Below are positions 1 through 8,491 of a stretch of 56,440 bases of DNA, piece by piece. The stretch lies in contig JAEYPH010000054.1 in the NCBI GenBank assembly GCA_023410875.1, forward strand, positions 1 to 56,440, given 5' to 3'. Numbering within the stretch: the stretch's first letter is position 1; each line of letters starts with the position of its first letter. Source of the stretch: Bacillota bacterium. Lineage in GTDB: Bacteria > Bacillota > Clostridia > Christensenellales > UMGS416. The notes below the pieces were generated by a model that worked only from the letters and a program-made list of their open reading frames with translations, made no database searches and was not told the origin of the DNA. The translations under genes were made by a program, and so were the position numbers.

Positions 1-216
1 CTGCCGGCTGTGGTTTATGACGAGGGCCTTGAACTTAGAAAGACGGACATCAACGGCTGGATAAGCTTTCGCAGCAACTATTGGCGTGTAGGCAAGCCGT
101 TCCGGGGCCATTATGTGGCAGTAAAGCCGACTGAGACGGATGGTGTGTTTGACGTCATGTTCATGGATTTCTGCGTGTCATCCATCGATCTGCGGGAAAA
201 CCGCCGCCGCCCTTGA
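1..216 (+). CDS. IS481-type transposase, C-terminal fragment (cut by window edge)
   Basis: The reading frame is open from the first base and stops with TGA at 214-216, so only about the last 71 residues are present. The residues run from a short linker into a small beta-barrel-like tail (NGWISFRSNYWRVGKPF, then VAVKPTETDGVFDV and ending in IDLRE). This resembles the C-terminus that follows the DDE integrase core in IS481/IS3-group transposases, where the tail is rich in Trp, Tyr and Arg. The catalytic core would lie to the left of the window, so whether the element is intact cannot be judged. The stop codon lies inside a long palindrome. The family assignment rests on resemblance of the tail only. 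Confidence 0.6.
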   Translation: MPAVVYDEGLELRKTDINGWISFRSNYWRVGKPFRGHYVAVKPTETDGVFDVMFMDFCVSSIDLRENRRRP

Positions 217-341
217 CAAGCCTTCGACGGAAGCTGATATACTGGCGCCGAGGGTGACGGAAATGCATGGCTGGATGTGGCACCCTCGTCTTGCCAGTGT
301 AGCTTCCGTCTGCGGCTTGTAAAGGGCCTCGCAAGCGGCGG
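201..341. repeat. Long imperfect palindrome overlapping the transposase stop
   Basis: Paired arms from outside in are CCGCCGC (201-207) with GCGGCGG (335-341), CCCTT (210-214) with AAGGG (322-326), CAAGCC (217-222) with GGCTTG (314-319), GACGGAAGCT (226-235) with AGCTTCCGTC (301-310), ACTGGC (241-246) with GCCAGT (293-298), and CGAGGGTG (249-256) with CACCCTCG (281-288). Together they give a stem of more than 40 base pairs broken by small internal loops, in DNA or in RNA from either strand. Confidence 0.75.
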
Positions 342-357
342 CTGTTGACGGCCTCAG

Positions 358-379
358 GTTCAAGAAATGCTTCTTGAAC
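358..379. repeat. Perfect 9-bp hairpin
   Basis: GTTCAAGAA (358-366), a 4-base loop ATGC, then TTCTTGAAC (371-379). It lies about 70 bases past the pyrE stop for minus-strand transcripts, but no T-run follows on either strand, so it is not a typical intrinsic terminator. It may belong to the IS end. Confidence 0.5.
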
Positions 380-449
380 TATCGCCGATTTGTGTTACCC
401 ATGTCCCCGGTCCAAACAACGGTGACGGGAGAGGGGTATGGGGAGAGGG

Positions 450-1022
450 TTACTTCCTGCTACCTGGCTTCACGGCCACGCTGCCGGTTTTGCACAGCGG
501 GCAATCCGCCGCGTCCCAGCTGAGCACTTCCATGCTGGCGATGGATTCAAAGCGGCAGCCGAAATCCACCTTTCCGGCGGAGCGGTCCACGATGCAGCAC
601 ACTGCCACGACCTCTGCGCCGGCGGCGCGCACCAGGTTGATGACCTCGCGCACGGAGCCGCCGGTCGTCACGACATCCTCCACGACTAGCAAACGCATGC
701 CCGGCGTCACGGCAAAGCCCCGGCGCAGCACCATCTGCCCTTGCGCGTCGCGCTCGGTGAAGAAGTTGCGCACGCCCAGCTGGCGGGCCACCTCATAGCT
801 CATGATCACACCGCCCAGCGCCGGACCGATGACGACGTCCACCTCGCCCGCGCCAAAGCGCGCCGCCAGGTCCGTACACATCTGGGCGCTGCGCACCGGG
901 TGCTCGAACAGCCGTGCGCACTGCATGTATCGGTCGCTGTGCCTCCCGCTGGTCAGCAGGAAGTGCCCTTCCAGCATCACGCCGGTCTCCTTGAAGATCT
1001 CGATTGCCTCATTCAGCTGCAT
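450..1022 (-). CDS. pyrE: Orotate phosphoribosyltransferase
   Basis: This cytoplasmic enzyme joins orotate to PRPP to give orotidine 5'-phosphate, the fifth step of UMP synthesis. The 190-residue protein has the expected family length. It shows the orotate-binding start (FLLTSGRHSDRY, about residues 21-32) and the PRPP-binding motif LLVVEDVVTTGGSV near residues 110-123. The C-terminal tail has a CPLC pair (DCPLCKTGS), as seen in one subgroup of PyrE. The ATG at 1022 overlaps the end of pyrD by 10 bases, which fits translational coupling. It is the last gene of the pyr operon. No convincing intrinsic terminator with a T-run was seen downstream. Confidence 0.95.
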   Translation of the reverse strand: MQLNEAIEIFKETGVMLEGHFLLTSGRHSDRYMQCARLFEHPVRSAQMCTDLAARFGAGEVDVVIGPALGGVIMSYEVARQLGVRNFFTERDAQGQMVLRRGFAVTPGMRLLVVEDVVTTGGSVREVINLVRAAGAEVVAVCCIVDRSAGKVDFGCRFESIASMEVLSWDAADCPLCKTGSVAVKPGSRK

Positions 1023-1942
1023 GATGTCCCTCCGTCCATTTTCAGTGCGCCGACCAGATCGGTCACGCGCTCGATGCCGTATTGCTCCATGTACCGCTCA
1101 ATGCCCGCGATAACGTCCACGCATGCCGTGGGGTCTATCAGGTTGGCCGTGCCCACCTGCACAGCGGTGGCTCCGGCCAGCAGGAATGCCACTGCGTCCT
1201 CGCCGGTCGTGATGCCGCCCATGCCCACCACGGGTATCTTGACCGCCTGAGCGGCCTGCCACACCATGCGCAGCGCCACGGGCATCACCGCCGGGCCGGA
1301 AAGCCCGCCGGTCACATTGCCCAGTATGGGCCGGCGACGGTGTATGTCGATGGCCATGCCAGTCAGCGTGTTGATCAGCGAAACGGCGTCGGCCCCCGCC
1401 TCCTGAGCGGCCAGCGCCGCCTCAGCGATGTCGGCGGTGTTGGGCGTCAGCTTCACCATCAATGGCTGGGTGCACAGCAGCTTCACCGCGGCCACCACGG
1501 CGCGGATGCTCTCCGGCCGCGCGCCGAAGGCCACGCCGCCCTCCCGCACGTTGGGGCAGGAGATGTTCATCTCGATCATATCGATGGGCGCGCCCTGCAG
1601 GCGGGTCGCCATCAGGCAGTAGTCCTCCACCGTGCGCCCGGCGATGTTGGCGATGAGCCGGGTGCCCGCATCCTGAAGGCCGGGCAGCACGTCGCTCAGG
1701 AACGCGTCGATGCCGGGGTTTTGCAGGCCCACGGCGTTGAGCATGCCGCTGGGCGTCTCGGCGATGCGCGGCGCGGGGTTGCCCTCGCGGCGCTCCGGTG
1801 TCAGGCCTTTCAGCGAGATGCCGCCCAATTTGTTCAAAGGATAATAGGCGGCGTATTCCGCGCCAAAGCCGAAGCAGCCGCTGGCCGCGATGACCGGGTT
1901 GGCGAATTCCATGCCGCAGATTTTCACGCGCAAATCAGCCAT
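1013..1942 (-). CDS. pyrD: Dihydroorotate dehydrogenase B, catalytic subunit
   Basis: This FMN enzyme oxidises dihydroorotate to orotate. As a class 1B form it passes electrons through PyrK to NAD+. The protein has 309 residues and a TIM-barrel layout. The substrate loop NISCPNV carries Cys129, the catalytic base of class 1 enzymes (class 2 enzymes use Ser). The FMN-binding motif GMGGITTGEDAVAFLLAG and the VQVGTA segment sit in the C-terminal third. The gene overlaps pyrK by 8 bases upstream and pyrE by 10 bases downstream. Pairing with pyrK makes the NAD-linked 1B class secure. Confidence 0.96.
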   Translation of the reverse strand: MADLRVKICGMEFANPVIAASGCFGFGAEYAAYYPLNKLGGISLKGLTPERREGNPAPRIAETPSGMLNAVGLQNPGIDAFLSDVLPGLQDAGTRLIANIAGRTVEDYCLMATRLQGAPIDMIEMNISCPNVREGGVAFGARPESIRAVVAAVKLLCTQPLMVKLTPNTADIAEAALAAQEAGADAVSLINTLTGMAIDIHRRRPILGNVTGGLSGPAVMPVALRMVWQAAQAVKIPVVGMGGITTGEDAVAFLLAGATAVQVGTANLIDPTACVDVIAGIERYMEQYGIERVTDLVGALKMDGGTSCS

Positions 1943-2711
1943 CCAGTTCCACCTCCATGAGGTCGAACACCGGGCCGTCGGCGCACACGCGGCGGTAGCG
2001 CCAATCTTCCCCGTGCTTCACCTTACAGTTGCACACCAGGCAACCGCCGATGCCGCAGCCCATGCGCTCCTCCAGGCTGACCTGCACCGGGATGCCCCTC
2101 CCCCGCATCAGCCGCTGCAGCGCCTTGAGCATCGGCGTGGGGCCGCAGGCGAACACGACGTCGTAGGCACTCCGTTCCAGCGCCTCGGACAGCAGGTCGG
2201 TCACAAACCCCTGCCGGCCCAGGGAGCCGTCGTCGGTGCACAGGCGCAACTCGCGGCTGGCCCGGGCGAAGGACGAGAGCTGATAGCTGGCCGCGCCGCA
2301 GCGGAAGCCCAGGAACGTATCCATGGGCACCTGGGGCCAGGCTTCCAGCACGGCCCGCAAGGGCGCCGCGCCGATTCCGCCGCCCACCACGGCAGCGGTT
2401 TTTGCCCCTTCCGGCAGCGTGAAGCCCCGGCCCAACGGCGCCAGGATGTCCAGGAACTGGCCCTTCTCCAGCGTACTCAGCGTTTTGGTGCCGGCTCCGC
2501 GCACCTGATAGACCATCGTGAGCACATCCATCTCGGCCAGCACATGGTTGATGCCAAGGGGGCGGCGCAGCAGCATGGGCGTGGGGCCGGGCAGCTTCAC
2601 GTGGGCGAACTGCCCAGGTTGCACGCCCGGCAGCGTGCCCTCGAACTGCACGCTGAGCTCATAGATGTCCGCCGCGATCTGGGCGTTGCGCAGGATGACG
2701 GCGCGGCTCAT
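1935..2711 (-). CDS. pyrK: Dihydroorotate dehydrogenase B, electron transfer subunit
   Basis: PyrK carries FAD and a [2Fe-2S] cluster and moves electrons from PyrD to NAD+. The 258-residue protein has a ferredoxin-reductase-like FAD domain with the RRPLG motif (LLRRPLGIN), a nucleotide-binding segment (AAVVGGGIGAAPLRA), and a C-terminal cluster-binding stretch with Cys219, Cys224, Cys227 and Cys243. Its ATG overlaps the carB stop by 4 bases and its stop overlaps pyrD, so the three genes are probably translationally coupled. Confidence 0.95.
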   Translation of the reverse strand: MSRAVILRNAQIAADIYELSVQFEGTLPGVQPGQFAHVKLPGPTPMLLRRPLGINHVLAEMDVLTMVYQVRGAGTKTLSTLEKGQFLDILAPLGRGFTLPEGAKTAAVVGGGIGAAPLRAVLEAWPQVPMDTFLGFRCGAASYQLSSFARASRELRLCTDDGSLGRQGFVTDLLSEALERSAYDVVFACGPTPMLKALQRLMRGRGIPVQVSLEERMGCGIGGCLVCNCKVKHGEDWRYRRVCADGPVFDLMEVELDG

Positions 2712-5700
2712 TGCAATGTCCTCGGCGTGGGGTTTGCCTGGGGCAGCGACAGGTCGTGCAGGCCCATGGGCACGAGGTCCGCGTCACTCATGCCAAGTTT
2801 GAGGCCGCGCACCAGCGCCTCGGCGGTGTCCATGGAGGTCAGGCACGGCACCTTGTATTCCACGGCCATGCGCCGCAGCTTGAAGCCGTCGCGCTCCGGG
2901 TCACGGCCGCGGGTCGCGGTATTCACGATGAACTGCACCTGACCGGTCTTGATGAAGTCGGCCATGTTGGGCGATTCCTCGCCAAAGCGTGCCGCCAGGC
3001 TGGCGGGCACAAAGTTGCTGTTGAGCGTGTGGGCGGTGCCTGCGGTGGCGTACAGCGTGTAGCCCAGCTGCGCCAGTTCCTCACCCAAACGGGCCACCTG
3101 GGGCTTGTCGCTGTCGGCCACGGAGATCAGCACGTTGCCGCGGCGGGGCACGTTGAGCCCGGCGGCGATGAGGCCCTTGAGCAGCGCCAGCGAAAGGTCC
3201 GGCGCGATGCCCAGCACTTCGCCGGTGGACTTCATCTCCGGCCCAAGGCTGGTCTCCAGCTTGGGCAGCTTCTCGAAGCTGAACACCGGCACCTTGACGG
3301 CGTAGATGCCTCTGCTGGGCACCAGGCCCGTGCCCCAGCCCATGTCCTTGAGCTTCTGGCCCAGCGAGGCGCGGGTTGCCAGCTCTATGAGCGGCACGCC
3401 GGTCACCTTGGAGATGTAAGGCACCGTGCGGCTGGACCGGGGGTTCACTTCGATGATGTACAGCTCGTCATAGTAGACGATGAACTGTATGTTGATCATG
3501 CCGATGACGTTGAGCTCACGGCACAGCGTGGCGGTCGTCTCGATGATTTTGCGCTGTATGCCGTCGCTGAGTGAATAGGCCGGGTACACCGAGATGCTGT
3601 CGCCGGAATGCACGCCAGCGCGCTCCACGTGCTCCATGATGCCGGGGATCAGCATCTCTTCGCCGTCGTAGATCGCGTCCACCTCGATCTCCTTGCCCAG
3701 CAGATACTTGTCCACGAGGATCGGGTGTTCTTGCTCGTCGCGGTTGATGATGGCCATATACTCGGTGATGTTCCCGTCGTTCCAGGCGATCTCCATGCCC
3801 TGGCCGCCCAGCACGTAGCTGGGCCGCACCAGCACCGGATAGCCCAGGCGGCGGGCGGCGGACAGCGCCTGGTCGGCGGTATACACCGTCTCGCCCTTGG
3901 GCCGGGCGATGCCCGTGCGCTCCAACAGCGCGTCGAACTCCTCGCGGTCCTCGGCGGCGTTGATATCCTTAAGCTGGGTACCCAGGATCGGGTACCCGGC
4001 CTCCACGACGAACTTGGCCAGCTTGATGGCCGTCTGGCCGCCGAACTGCACGACCACGCCGGCGGGGCGCTCGATCTCCAGCACGTTCCACATGTCCTCG
4101 GCGGTCAGCGGCTCAAAGTACAGCCGGTCGCTGGTGTCAAAATCCGTGGAAACGGTCTCGGGGTTGTTGTTGATGATGACGGTGTCATACCCAGCTTCCT
4201 TGAGCGCCCAGATGCTGTGCACCGAGCAGTAGTCGAATTCCACGCCCTGGCCGATGCGGATGGGCCCGCTGCCCAGCACGACGACCGAGGGCCTTGCGCT
4301 GCGGCGGGCCTCGTTCTCGTCGTCGTAGGTGCTGTAGTAGTAGGGGCTCACGGCGTCAAACTCCGCGCCGCAGGTATCCACCATCTTGTAGGTCGGCAGA
4401 ATGTTCATAGACTTGCGCAGGGCGCGGATGTCCTGCTCGATCTGCCCTGTCCAACGGGCCAGCGCCTGGTCAGAGAAACCCATCTTCTTGAGCCTACACA
4501 GATGGGCGCCGGTCAGGCACGCGGCGCCTTCGCGCTTGACGCGCTCCTCCTCGGAAACGATGTTGTGCAGCTTGTGCAGATACCACTGGTCGATCTTCGT
4601 GATGTCGAAGATGTGCTGCTCGCTGACGCCACGGCGCAGCGATTCGGTGACAACATAGATGCGCTCGTCGCTCTGCCAGTGCAGCAGGCGCTCAATGTCC
4701 TCATCGCTGTAGGAGGAGGCGCCCTTGAACTCGCAGCTGTATTGGCCCAACTCCAGCGAGCGCAGGGCCTTGAGGAAGGCCTGCTCGAAGGTCGCGCCGA
4801 TGGCCATGACCTCGCCTGTGGCCTTCATGCGGGTGCCCAGCGTCTTTTCCGCCTTGGTGAACTTGTCGAAGGGCCAGCGGGGGAACTTCACGACGACGTA
4901 ATCCAGCGTGGGTTCAAAGGCGGCGAAGGTCTTGCCGGTCACAGCATTGCGGATCTCGTCCAACCCGTAGCCGATGGCAATCTTCGTGGCGACCTTGGCA
5001 ATCGGATACCCGGTGGCCTTGCTGGCCAGCGCTGAGCTGCGGCTCACGCGGGGGTTCACTTCGATGACGGCGTATTCCATGCTCTCGGGGTTTAGCGCGT
5101 ATTGCACATTGCAGCCGCCTTCAATCTTCAGGGCGCTGATGATGTTGATGGCGGCGGAGCGCAGCATCTGGTATTCGGCGTCGCGCAGCGTCTGGCTGGG
5201 GGCCACGACGATGCTGTCGCCGGTGTGGATGCCCACGGGGTCGATGTTCTCCATGTTGCACACGATGATGCAGTTGCCCTTGCCATCGCGCATGACCTCG
5301 TATTCGATCTCTTTCCAGCCGGCCACCGATTTTTCAATGAGGCACTGGTGTACGCGGGAGTAGCGCAGGCCGTCGGCGGTGATGCGGGCCAACTCCAGGC
5401 CGTCGGCGGCGATGCCGCCGCCGCTGCCGCCCAGCGTGTATGCCGGGCGCACGATCAAGGGATACCCTACGCGGTCGCCGAACTCCAGCGCCGCATCCAC
5501 ATCGTTCACGATGACGCTCTCGATGCACGGCTCGCCGATGCTTTCCATGGTCTCCTTGAAGAGCTCGCGGTCCTCGGCACGGTGGATGGAATCCACCGGC
5601 GTGCCCAGCAGGCGCACACCCGCCTCGTCCAGAAAGCCGCTCTCGGCCAGCTCCACGGCCAGGTTCAGGCCGGTTTGACCGCCCAGCGTGGGCAGCATGG

Positions 5701-5953
5701 AATCCGGGCGCTCCCGGCGGATGATGGATTTGATGACCTCGGGCGTCAGCGGCTCCAGATAGACGCGGTCGGCGATGTTGCGGTCGGTCATGATCGTGGC
5801 CGGGTTGCTGTTGACCAGCACGACCTGAATGCCCTCTTCCTTGAGGGCGCGGCAGGCCTGGGTGCCGGCGTAATCAAACTCCGCCGCCTGGCCGATGATG
5901 ATGGGCCCTGAGCCTATGACGAGCACTTTTTTGATGTCCGGATTGCGGGGCAT
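2708..5953 (-). CDS. carB: Carbamoyl-phosphate synthase, large subunit
   Basis: CarB makes carbamoyl phosphate from bicarbonate, ammonia (delivered by CarA) and two ATP, supplying both pyrimidine and arginine synthesis. The 1081 residues match the family length and contain two homologous ATP-grasp halves. The first starts with VLVIGSGPIIIGQAAEFDYA near residue 10 and the second with VVLGSGPIRIGQGVEFDY near 560. Both halves have the EVNPR motif, and the last ~140 residues form the MGS-like allosteric domain where UMP or ornithine usually binds. The start ATG is preceded by GGAGAAGCCC. Unusually, carA is not directly adjacent: a small flavoprotein gene separates them. Confidence 0.97.
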   Translation of the reverse strand: MPRNPDIKKVLVIGSGPIIIGQAAEFDYAGTQACRALKEEGIQVVLVNSNPATIMTDRNIADRVYLEPLTPEVIKSIIRRERPDSMLPTLGGQTGLNLAVELAESGFLDEAGVRLLGTPVDSIHRAEDRELFKETMESIGEPCIESVIVNDVDAALEFGDRVGYPLIVRPAYTLGGSGGGIAADGLELARITADGLRYSRVHQCLIEKSVAGWKEIEYEVMRDGKGNCIIVCNMENIDPVGIHTGDSIVVAPSQTLRDAEYQMLRSAAINIISALKIEGGCNVQYALNPESMEYAVIEVNPRVSRSSALASKATGYPIAKVATKIAIGYGLDEIRNAVTGKTFAAFEPTLDYVVVKFPRWPFDKFTKAEKTLGTRMKATGEVMAIGATFEQAFLKALRSLELGQYSCEFKGASSYSDEDIERLLHWQSDERIYVVTESLRRGVSEQHIFDITKIDQWYLHKLHNIVSEEERVKREGAACLTGAHLCRLKKMGFSDQALARWTGQIEQDIRALRKSMNILPTYKMVDTCGAEFDAVSPYYYSTYDDENEARRSARPSVVVLGSGPIRIGQGVEFDYCSVHSIWALKEAGYDTVIINNNPETVSTDFDTSDRLYFEPLTAEDMWNVLEIERPAGVVVQFGGQTAIKLAKFVVEAGYPILGTQLKDINAAEDREEFDALLERTGIARPKGETVYTADQALSAARRLGYPVLVRPSYVLGGQGMEIAWNDGNITEYMAIINRDEQEHPILVDKYLLGKEIEVDAIYDGEEMLIPGIMEHVERAGVHSGDSISVYPAYSLSDGIQRKIIETTATLCRELNVIGMINIQFIVYYDELYIIEVNPRSSRTVPYISKVTGVPLIELATRASLGQKLKDMGWGTGLVPSRGIYAVKVPVFSFEKLPKLETSLGPEMKSTGEVLGIAPDLSLALLKGLIAAGLNVPRRGNVLISVADSDKPQVARLGEELAQLGYTLYATAGTAHTLNSNFVPASLAARFGEESPNMADFIKTGQVQFIVNTATRGRDPERDGFKLRRMAVEYKVPCLTSMDTAEALVRGLKLGMSDADLVPMGLHDLSLPQANPTPRTLQ

Positions 5954-6004
5954 GGGCTTCTCCTATTCGACGATGAAATCGTATACTCTCATTTCAACAG
6001 GCCA

Positions 6005-6469
6005 TCAGGCCTCGTGGTTGACCCAGTTGAGCCACAGCGGTTCTTCCTCGGCCAGCGAAAAGTCGCCGGTGAAGGGCCAGCGGTAGTACTTGCCGCCCTC
6101 GGCGATGAAGGCGATGGCACAGAAGTTGGGGTCCTCCGGGCCGCCGGGGAACATGCCGCGCATGGGCTCCGACCACATGGCCTGCAGCAGCGCCGGTTCC
6201 CGGCTGATGCGGGCGTGGCCGGTCAGCAGCAGCGTCTCGAAGGCCACGTTATCGGCGAAGTACAGGCTGGCGCGGTTGTCCAACTGGATGTCGGCGCTCG
6301 TGCGGCGCTCGGTCTGCGTTACAAACCAGAAGCCCGTGAGGCCCTCGCGGCGGTTGGTCGACACGACCTTGATGCGCGGCGCGCCCTCTCGGTCCAGCGT
6401 GCCCAGGTACACCAGCGGCGTGCGCTCCACCAGCGCGTCCATGCTCTGCCTGCGTTGTTCGGCGTCCAT
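6005..6469 (-). CDS. PNPOx-like (FMN-binding split-barrel) protein
   Basis: This 154-residue protein resembles the pyridoxamine 5'-phosphate oxidase-like split-barrel family, whose members bind FMN or F420 or are small stress proteins. Visible features are VYLGTLDREGAPRIKVVST near residues 20-38, the paired strands GFWFVTQTERRT, and a Trp-rich end (EPLWLNWVN). No secretion signal is present. Its ATG lies one base after the carA stop, and the Shine-Dalgarno AAGGAGG sits inside the last codons of carA. It is 51 bases before carB, so it is part of the pyr transcript. Its substrate is unknown. A direct role in pyrimidine synthesis is not established for this family. Confidence 0.8.
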   Translation of the reverse strand: MDAEQRRQSMDALVERTPLVYLGTLDREGAPRIKVVSTNRREGLTGFWFVTQTERRTSADIQLDNRASLYFADNVAFETLLLTGHARISREPALLQAMWSEPMRGMFPGGPEDPNFCAIAFIAEGGKYYRWPFTGDFSLAEEEPLWLNWVNHEA

Positions 6470-6470
6470 T

Positions 6471-7526
6471 TCAGGCCTCCTTCATCAGGTGCATGAAGCG
6501 GTCGAAGAGATAGGCGGTGTCCCGGGGGCCGGGGCTGGCCTCGGGGTGGAATTGCACGGTGAAGGTCGGGTGTTGGGTGTAGCGGATGCCCTCAATCGTC
6601 ATGTCGTTCCAGTTGCGGTGGCTCACGATCATACTGGGGCTTAAGCTCTCCTCGGTCACGGTATAGCCGTGGTTCTGGCTCGTGATGAACACGCGGTCCA
6701 TCTCCAGGTCCTTGACCGGGTGGTTGCCGCCGCGGTGGCCGTAGCGCAGCTTGTGGGTGTCCGCACTGCAGGCCAGCGCCATCAGCTGGTGACCCAGGCA
6801 GATGCCGAAGATCGGCACCTTGCCCACAAGCTTCTTGAGTTCCTGTATCACGGCAACATTGTCCTTGGGGTCGCCGGGGCCGTTGGTCAGCATGATGCCA
6901 TCGGGCTTGTCGCGCAGCACGTCCTCGGCGCTGTCACTGCTGCGGTGCACGAACAGGTGGCAGCCCCGCTGGCGCAGGGATTTCAGTATGCTGGCCTTGA
7001 GGCCGTAATCCAGCACGGCGACCCTGGGGCCGGGGCCGGGCAGCTCAAAGCTTTCCTCGCAGGTGACCTGCTCCACCGGGTCGGTGATGCGATAGGCGCG
7101 CATCTGCTCCAGCGTGGCGCTGTCCGGCAGCTCCGAGGAGATGATGCCGCGCATGGTGCCGTGATCCCGCAGCTTGCGGGTGATGGAGCGCGTGTCGATT
7201 CCCTCGATGCCCATGATGCCGTAGCGATCCAGATATTCATTGAGGCTGCACTCGCTGTACCAGTTGCTGGGCACCTGGCACAGCTCCCGCACGACGAAGC
7301 CCTTCACCTGCGGCCGGCGGCTCTCCGGATCCTCCCAGTTGACGCCGTAGTTGCCGATCAGAGGGTAGGTCATCATGACGATCTGCCCGCAATAGCTGGG
7401 GTCGGTCAGCACCTCCTGATAGCCGGTCATGCCAGTGTTGAACACGACCTCGCCGACGACGCTACCGGTGCGGCCGAAGGCCTTGCCTTCGTATACCGTG
7501 CCGTCGTCTAAAACCAGATAAGCCAT
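6471..7526 (-). CDS. carA: Carbamoyl-phosphate synthase, small (glutaminase) subunit
   Basis: CarA hydrolyses glutamine and channels ammonia to CarB. The 351-residue protein has the CPSase small-chain N-terminal domain (LVLDDGTVYEGKAFG, then GMTGYQEVLTDPSY) and a C-terminal class I glutamine amidotransferase. The nucleophile Cys lies in GICLGHQ at about residue 243 and the His-Glu pair in FHPEASPGP near the end. The start ATG has a strong site (TAGGAGGCTAAA). It follows pyrF by 15 bases. The next downstream gene is the PNPOx-like protein, not carB. Confidence 0.97.
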   Translation of the reverse strand: MAYLVLDDGTVYEGKAFGRTGSVVGEVVFNTGMTGYQEVLTDPSYCGQIVMMTYPLIGNYGVNWEDPESRRPQVKGFVVRELCQVPSNWYSECSLNEYLDRYGIMGIEGIDTRSITRKLRDHGTMRGIISSELPDSATLEQMRAYRITDPVEQVTCEESFELPGPGPRVAVLDYGLKASILKSLRQRGCHLFVHRSSDSAEDVLRDKPDGIMLTNGPGDPKDNVAVIQELKKLVGKVPIFGICLGHQLMALACSADTHKLRYGHRGGNHPVKDLEMDRVFITSQNHGYTVTEESLSPSMIVSHRNWNDMTIEGIRYTQHPTFTVQFHPEASPGPRDTAYLFDRFMHLMKEA

Positions 7527-7541
7527 TTTAGCCTCCTAAAC

Positions 7542-8441
7542 TTAACCCTTAAGCGCCGTGGCAATGTCGTCTCGCATGGCGATGGCGGCGTCCCGCGCGG
7601 CGGTCTTGTGATCCTTGCCGGATTTCTCCCACGCCTGCAGCAGAGAGCGCGACGCGTTAACGACGGCGCCGCCGCCGTGGGCGTCGAACATGCCGGCGAT
7701 GTCGGCGCCCGTGGCCCCCTGTGCCCCGTACCCCGGCAGCAGGAAGAACGTGTGCTCCAGCCTCTGCCGCAGCGCAGCGCCTTGGGCCGGGTGCGTGGCG
7801 CCCACCACGGCGCCCACGCGTGAATAACCTGAGGAGCCTTCGGTTCCCTTGCCCCACTGCTCCACGAGATCGCCCACGGCCTCAAACACCGTGCGGCCAT
7901 CGGCCAGCGCCATGTCCTGCAGCTCACTGGAGCTGGGGTTGCTGGTCTTGACCAGCGCAAAGATGCCGCGCTCTGGGTTGGCCTGCAGGAAGGGCTGTAT
8001 GCCGTCGGTGCCCAGATAGGGGTTCACCGTCACGATGTCGGCGCCAAAAGCGGGACACTTCGTGTCTTTTAGTTGGGTCTGTCCTAAAAAGGCAGTCGCA
8101 TACGCCGCGGCGGTGGAGGCGATGTCATTGCGCTTTGCGTCGGCGATGACGATGAGGCCCGCCTGCCGTGCCAGCCGCAGTGTCCGGGCGAAGGCCTCCA
8201 TTCCCGGCGTGCCATACTGCTCATAGTAGGCCACCTGCACCTTGACGGCGGGCACGATATCGGCCAGCGCGTCCAGCAGGTCGCGGTTGTAGGCCAGTAT
8301 CGCTTCCGCCGCACCGGCAAAGGTGCCGGTATCATAGCTTGCGGCGAAAGCCGCCGGCAGGCAGCCCAGGTGGGTGTCCAGACCGGCGCAGGTCGGGTTG
8401 TCCTTTTTTCGTATCTCCTCGGTCAAACGATCAAAAATCAT
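7542..8441 (-). CDS. pyrF: Orotidine 5'-phosphate decarboxylase (type 2)
   Basis: PyrF decarboxylates OMP to UMP, the last step of the pathway. The protein of about 299 residues is a TIM barrel of the longer type 2 class. It has the catalytic DAKRND motif in IVIADAKRNDIASTA, the early CAGLDTHLG strand, and a late phosphate-binding part (LLPGYGAQGA). I chose the ATG at 8441 because it gives the usual start (MIFDRL) with GAGGG five bases upstream. An ATG at 8453, four codons earlier, is possible. Longer readings up to 8651 would run into pyrC and lack a ribosome site. Confidence 0.93.
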   Translation of the reverse strand: MIFDRLTEEIRKKDNPTCAGLDTHLGCLPAAFAASYDTGTFAGAAEAILAYNRDLLDALADIVPAVKVQVAYYEQYGTPGMEAFARTLRLARQAGLIVIADAKRNDIASTAAAYATAFLGQTQLKDTKCPAFGADIVTVNPYLGTDGIQPFLQANPERGIFALVKTSNPSSSELQDMALADGRTVFEAVGDLVEQWGKGTEGSSGYSRVGAVVGATHPAQGAALRQRLEHTFFLLPGYGAQGATGADIAGMFDAHGGGAVVNASRSLLQAWEKSGKDHKTAARDAAIAMRDDIATALKG

Positions 8442-8491
8442 TGCTTCCCTCATGTCTTTACTGGTCGCATAATTATAAATCCGTTTGTATA

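Larger units (their letters stand above)
1..420 (+). mobile_element. Right end of a probable IS481-type insertion sequence
   Basis: It contains the transposase tail, a long palindrome (201-341), a perfect 9-bp hairpin (358-379) and, at about 393-413, the stretch GTGTTACCCATGTCCCCGGT. That stretch resembles the subterminal repeats I associate with IS481-like elements. The exact right boundary is a guess because the left end, needed to match the terminal inverted repeats, is outside the window. The pyr operon begins at 450, so the element ends before it. Confidence 0.4.

Noticed and set aside
3608..5911. Long plus-strand open frames opposite carB
   Set aside because: carB is certain from both ATP-grasp halves; the opposite frames lack domains and good ribosome sites.
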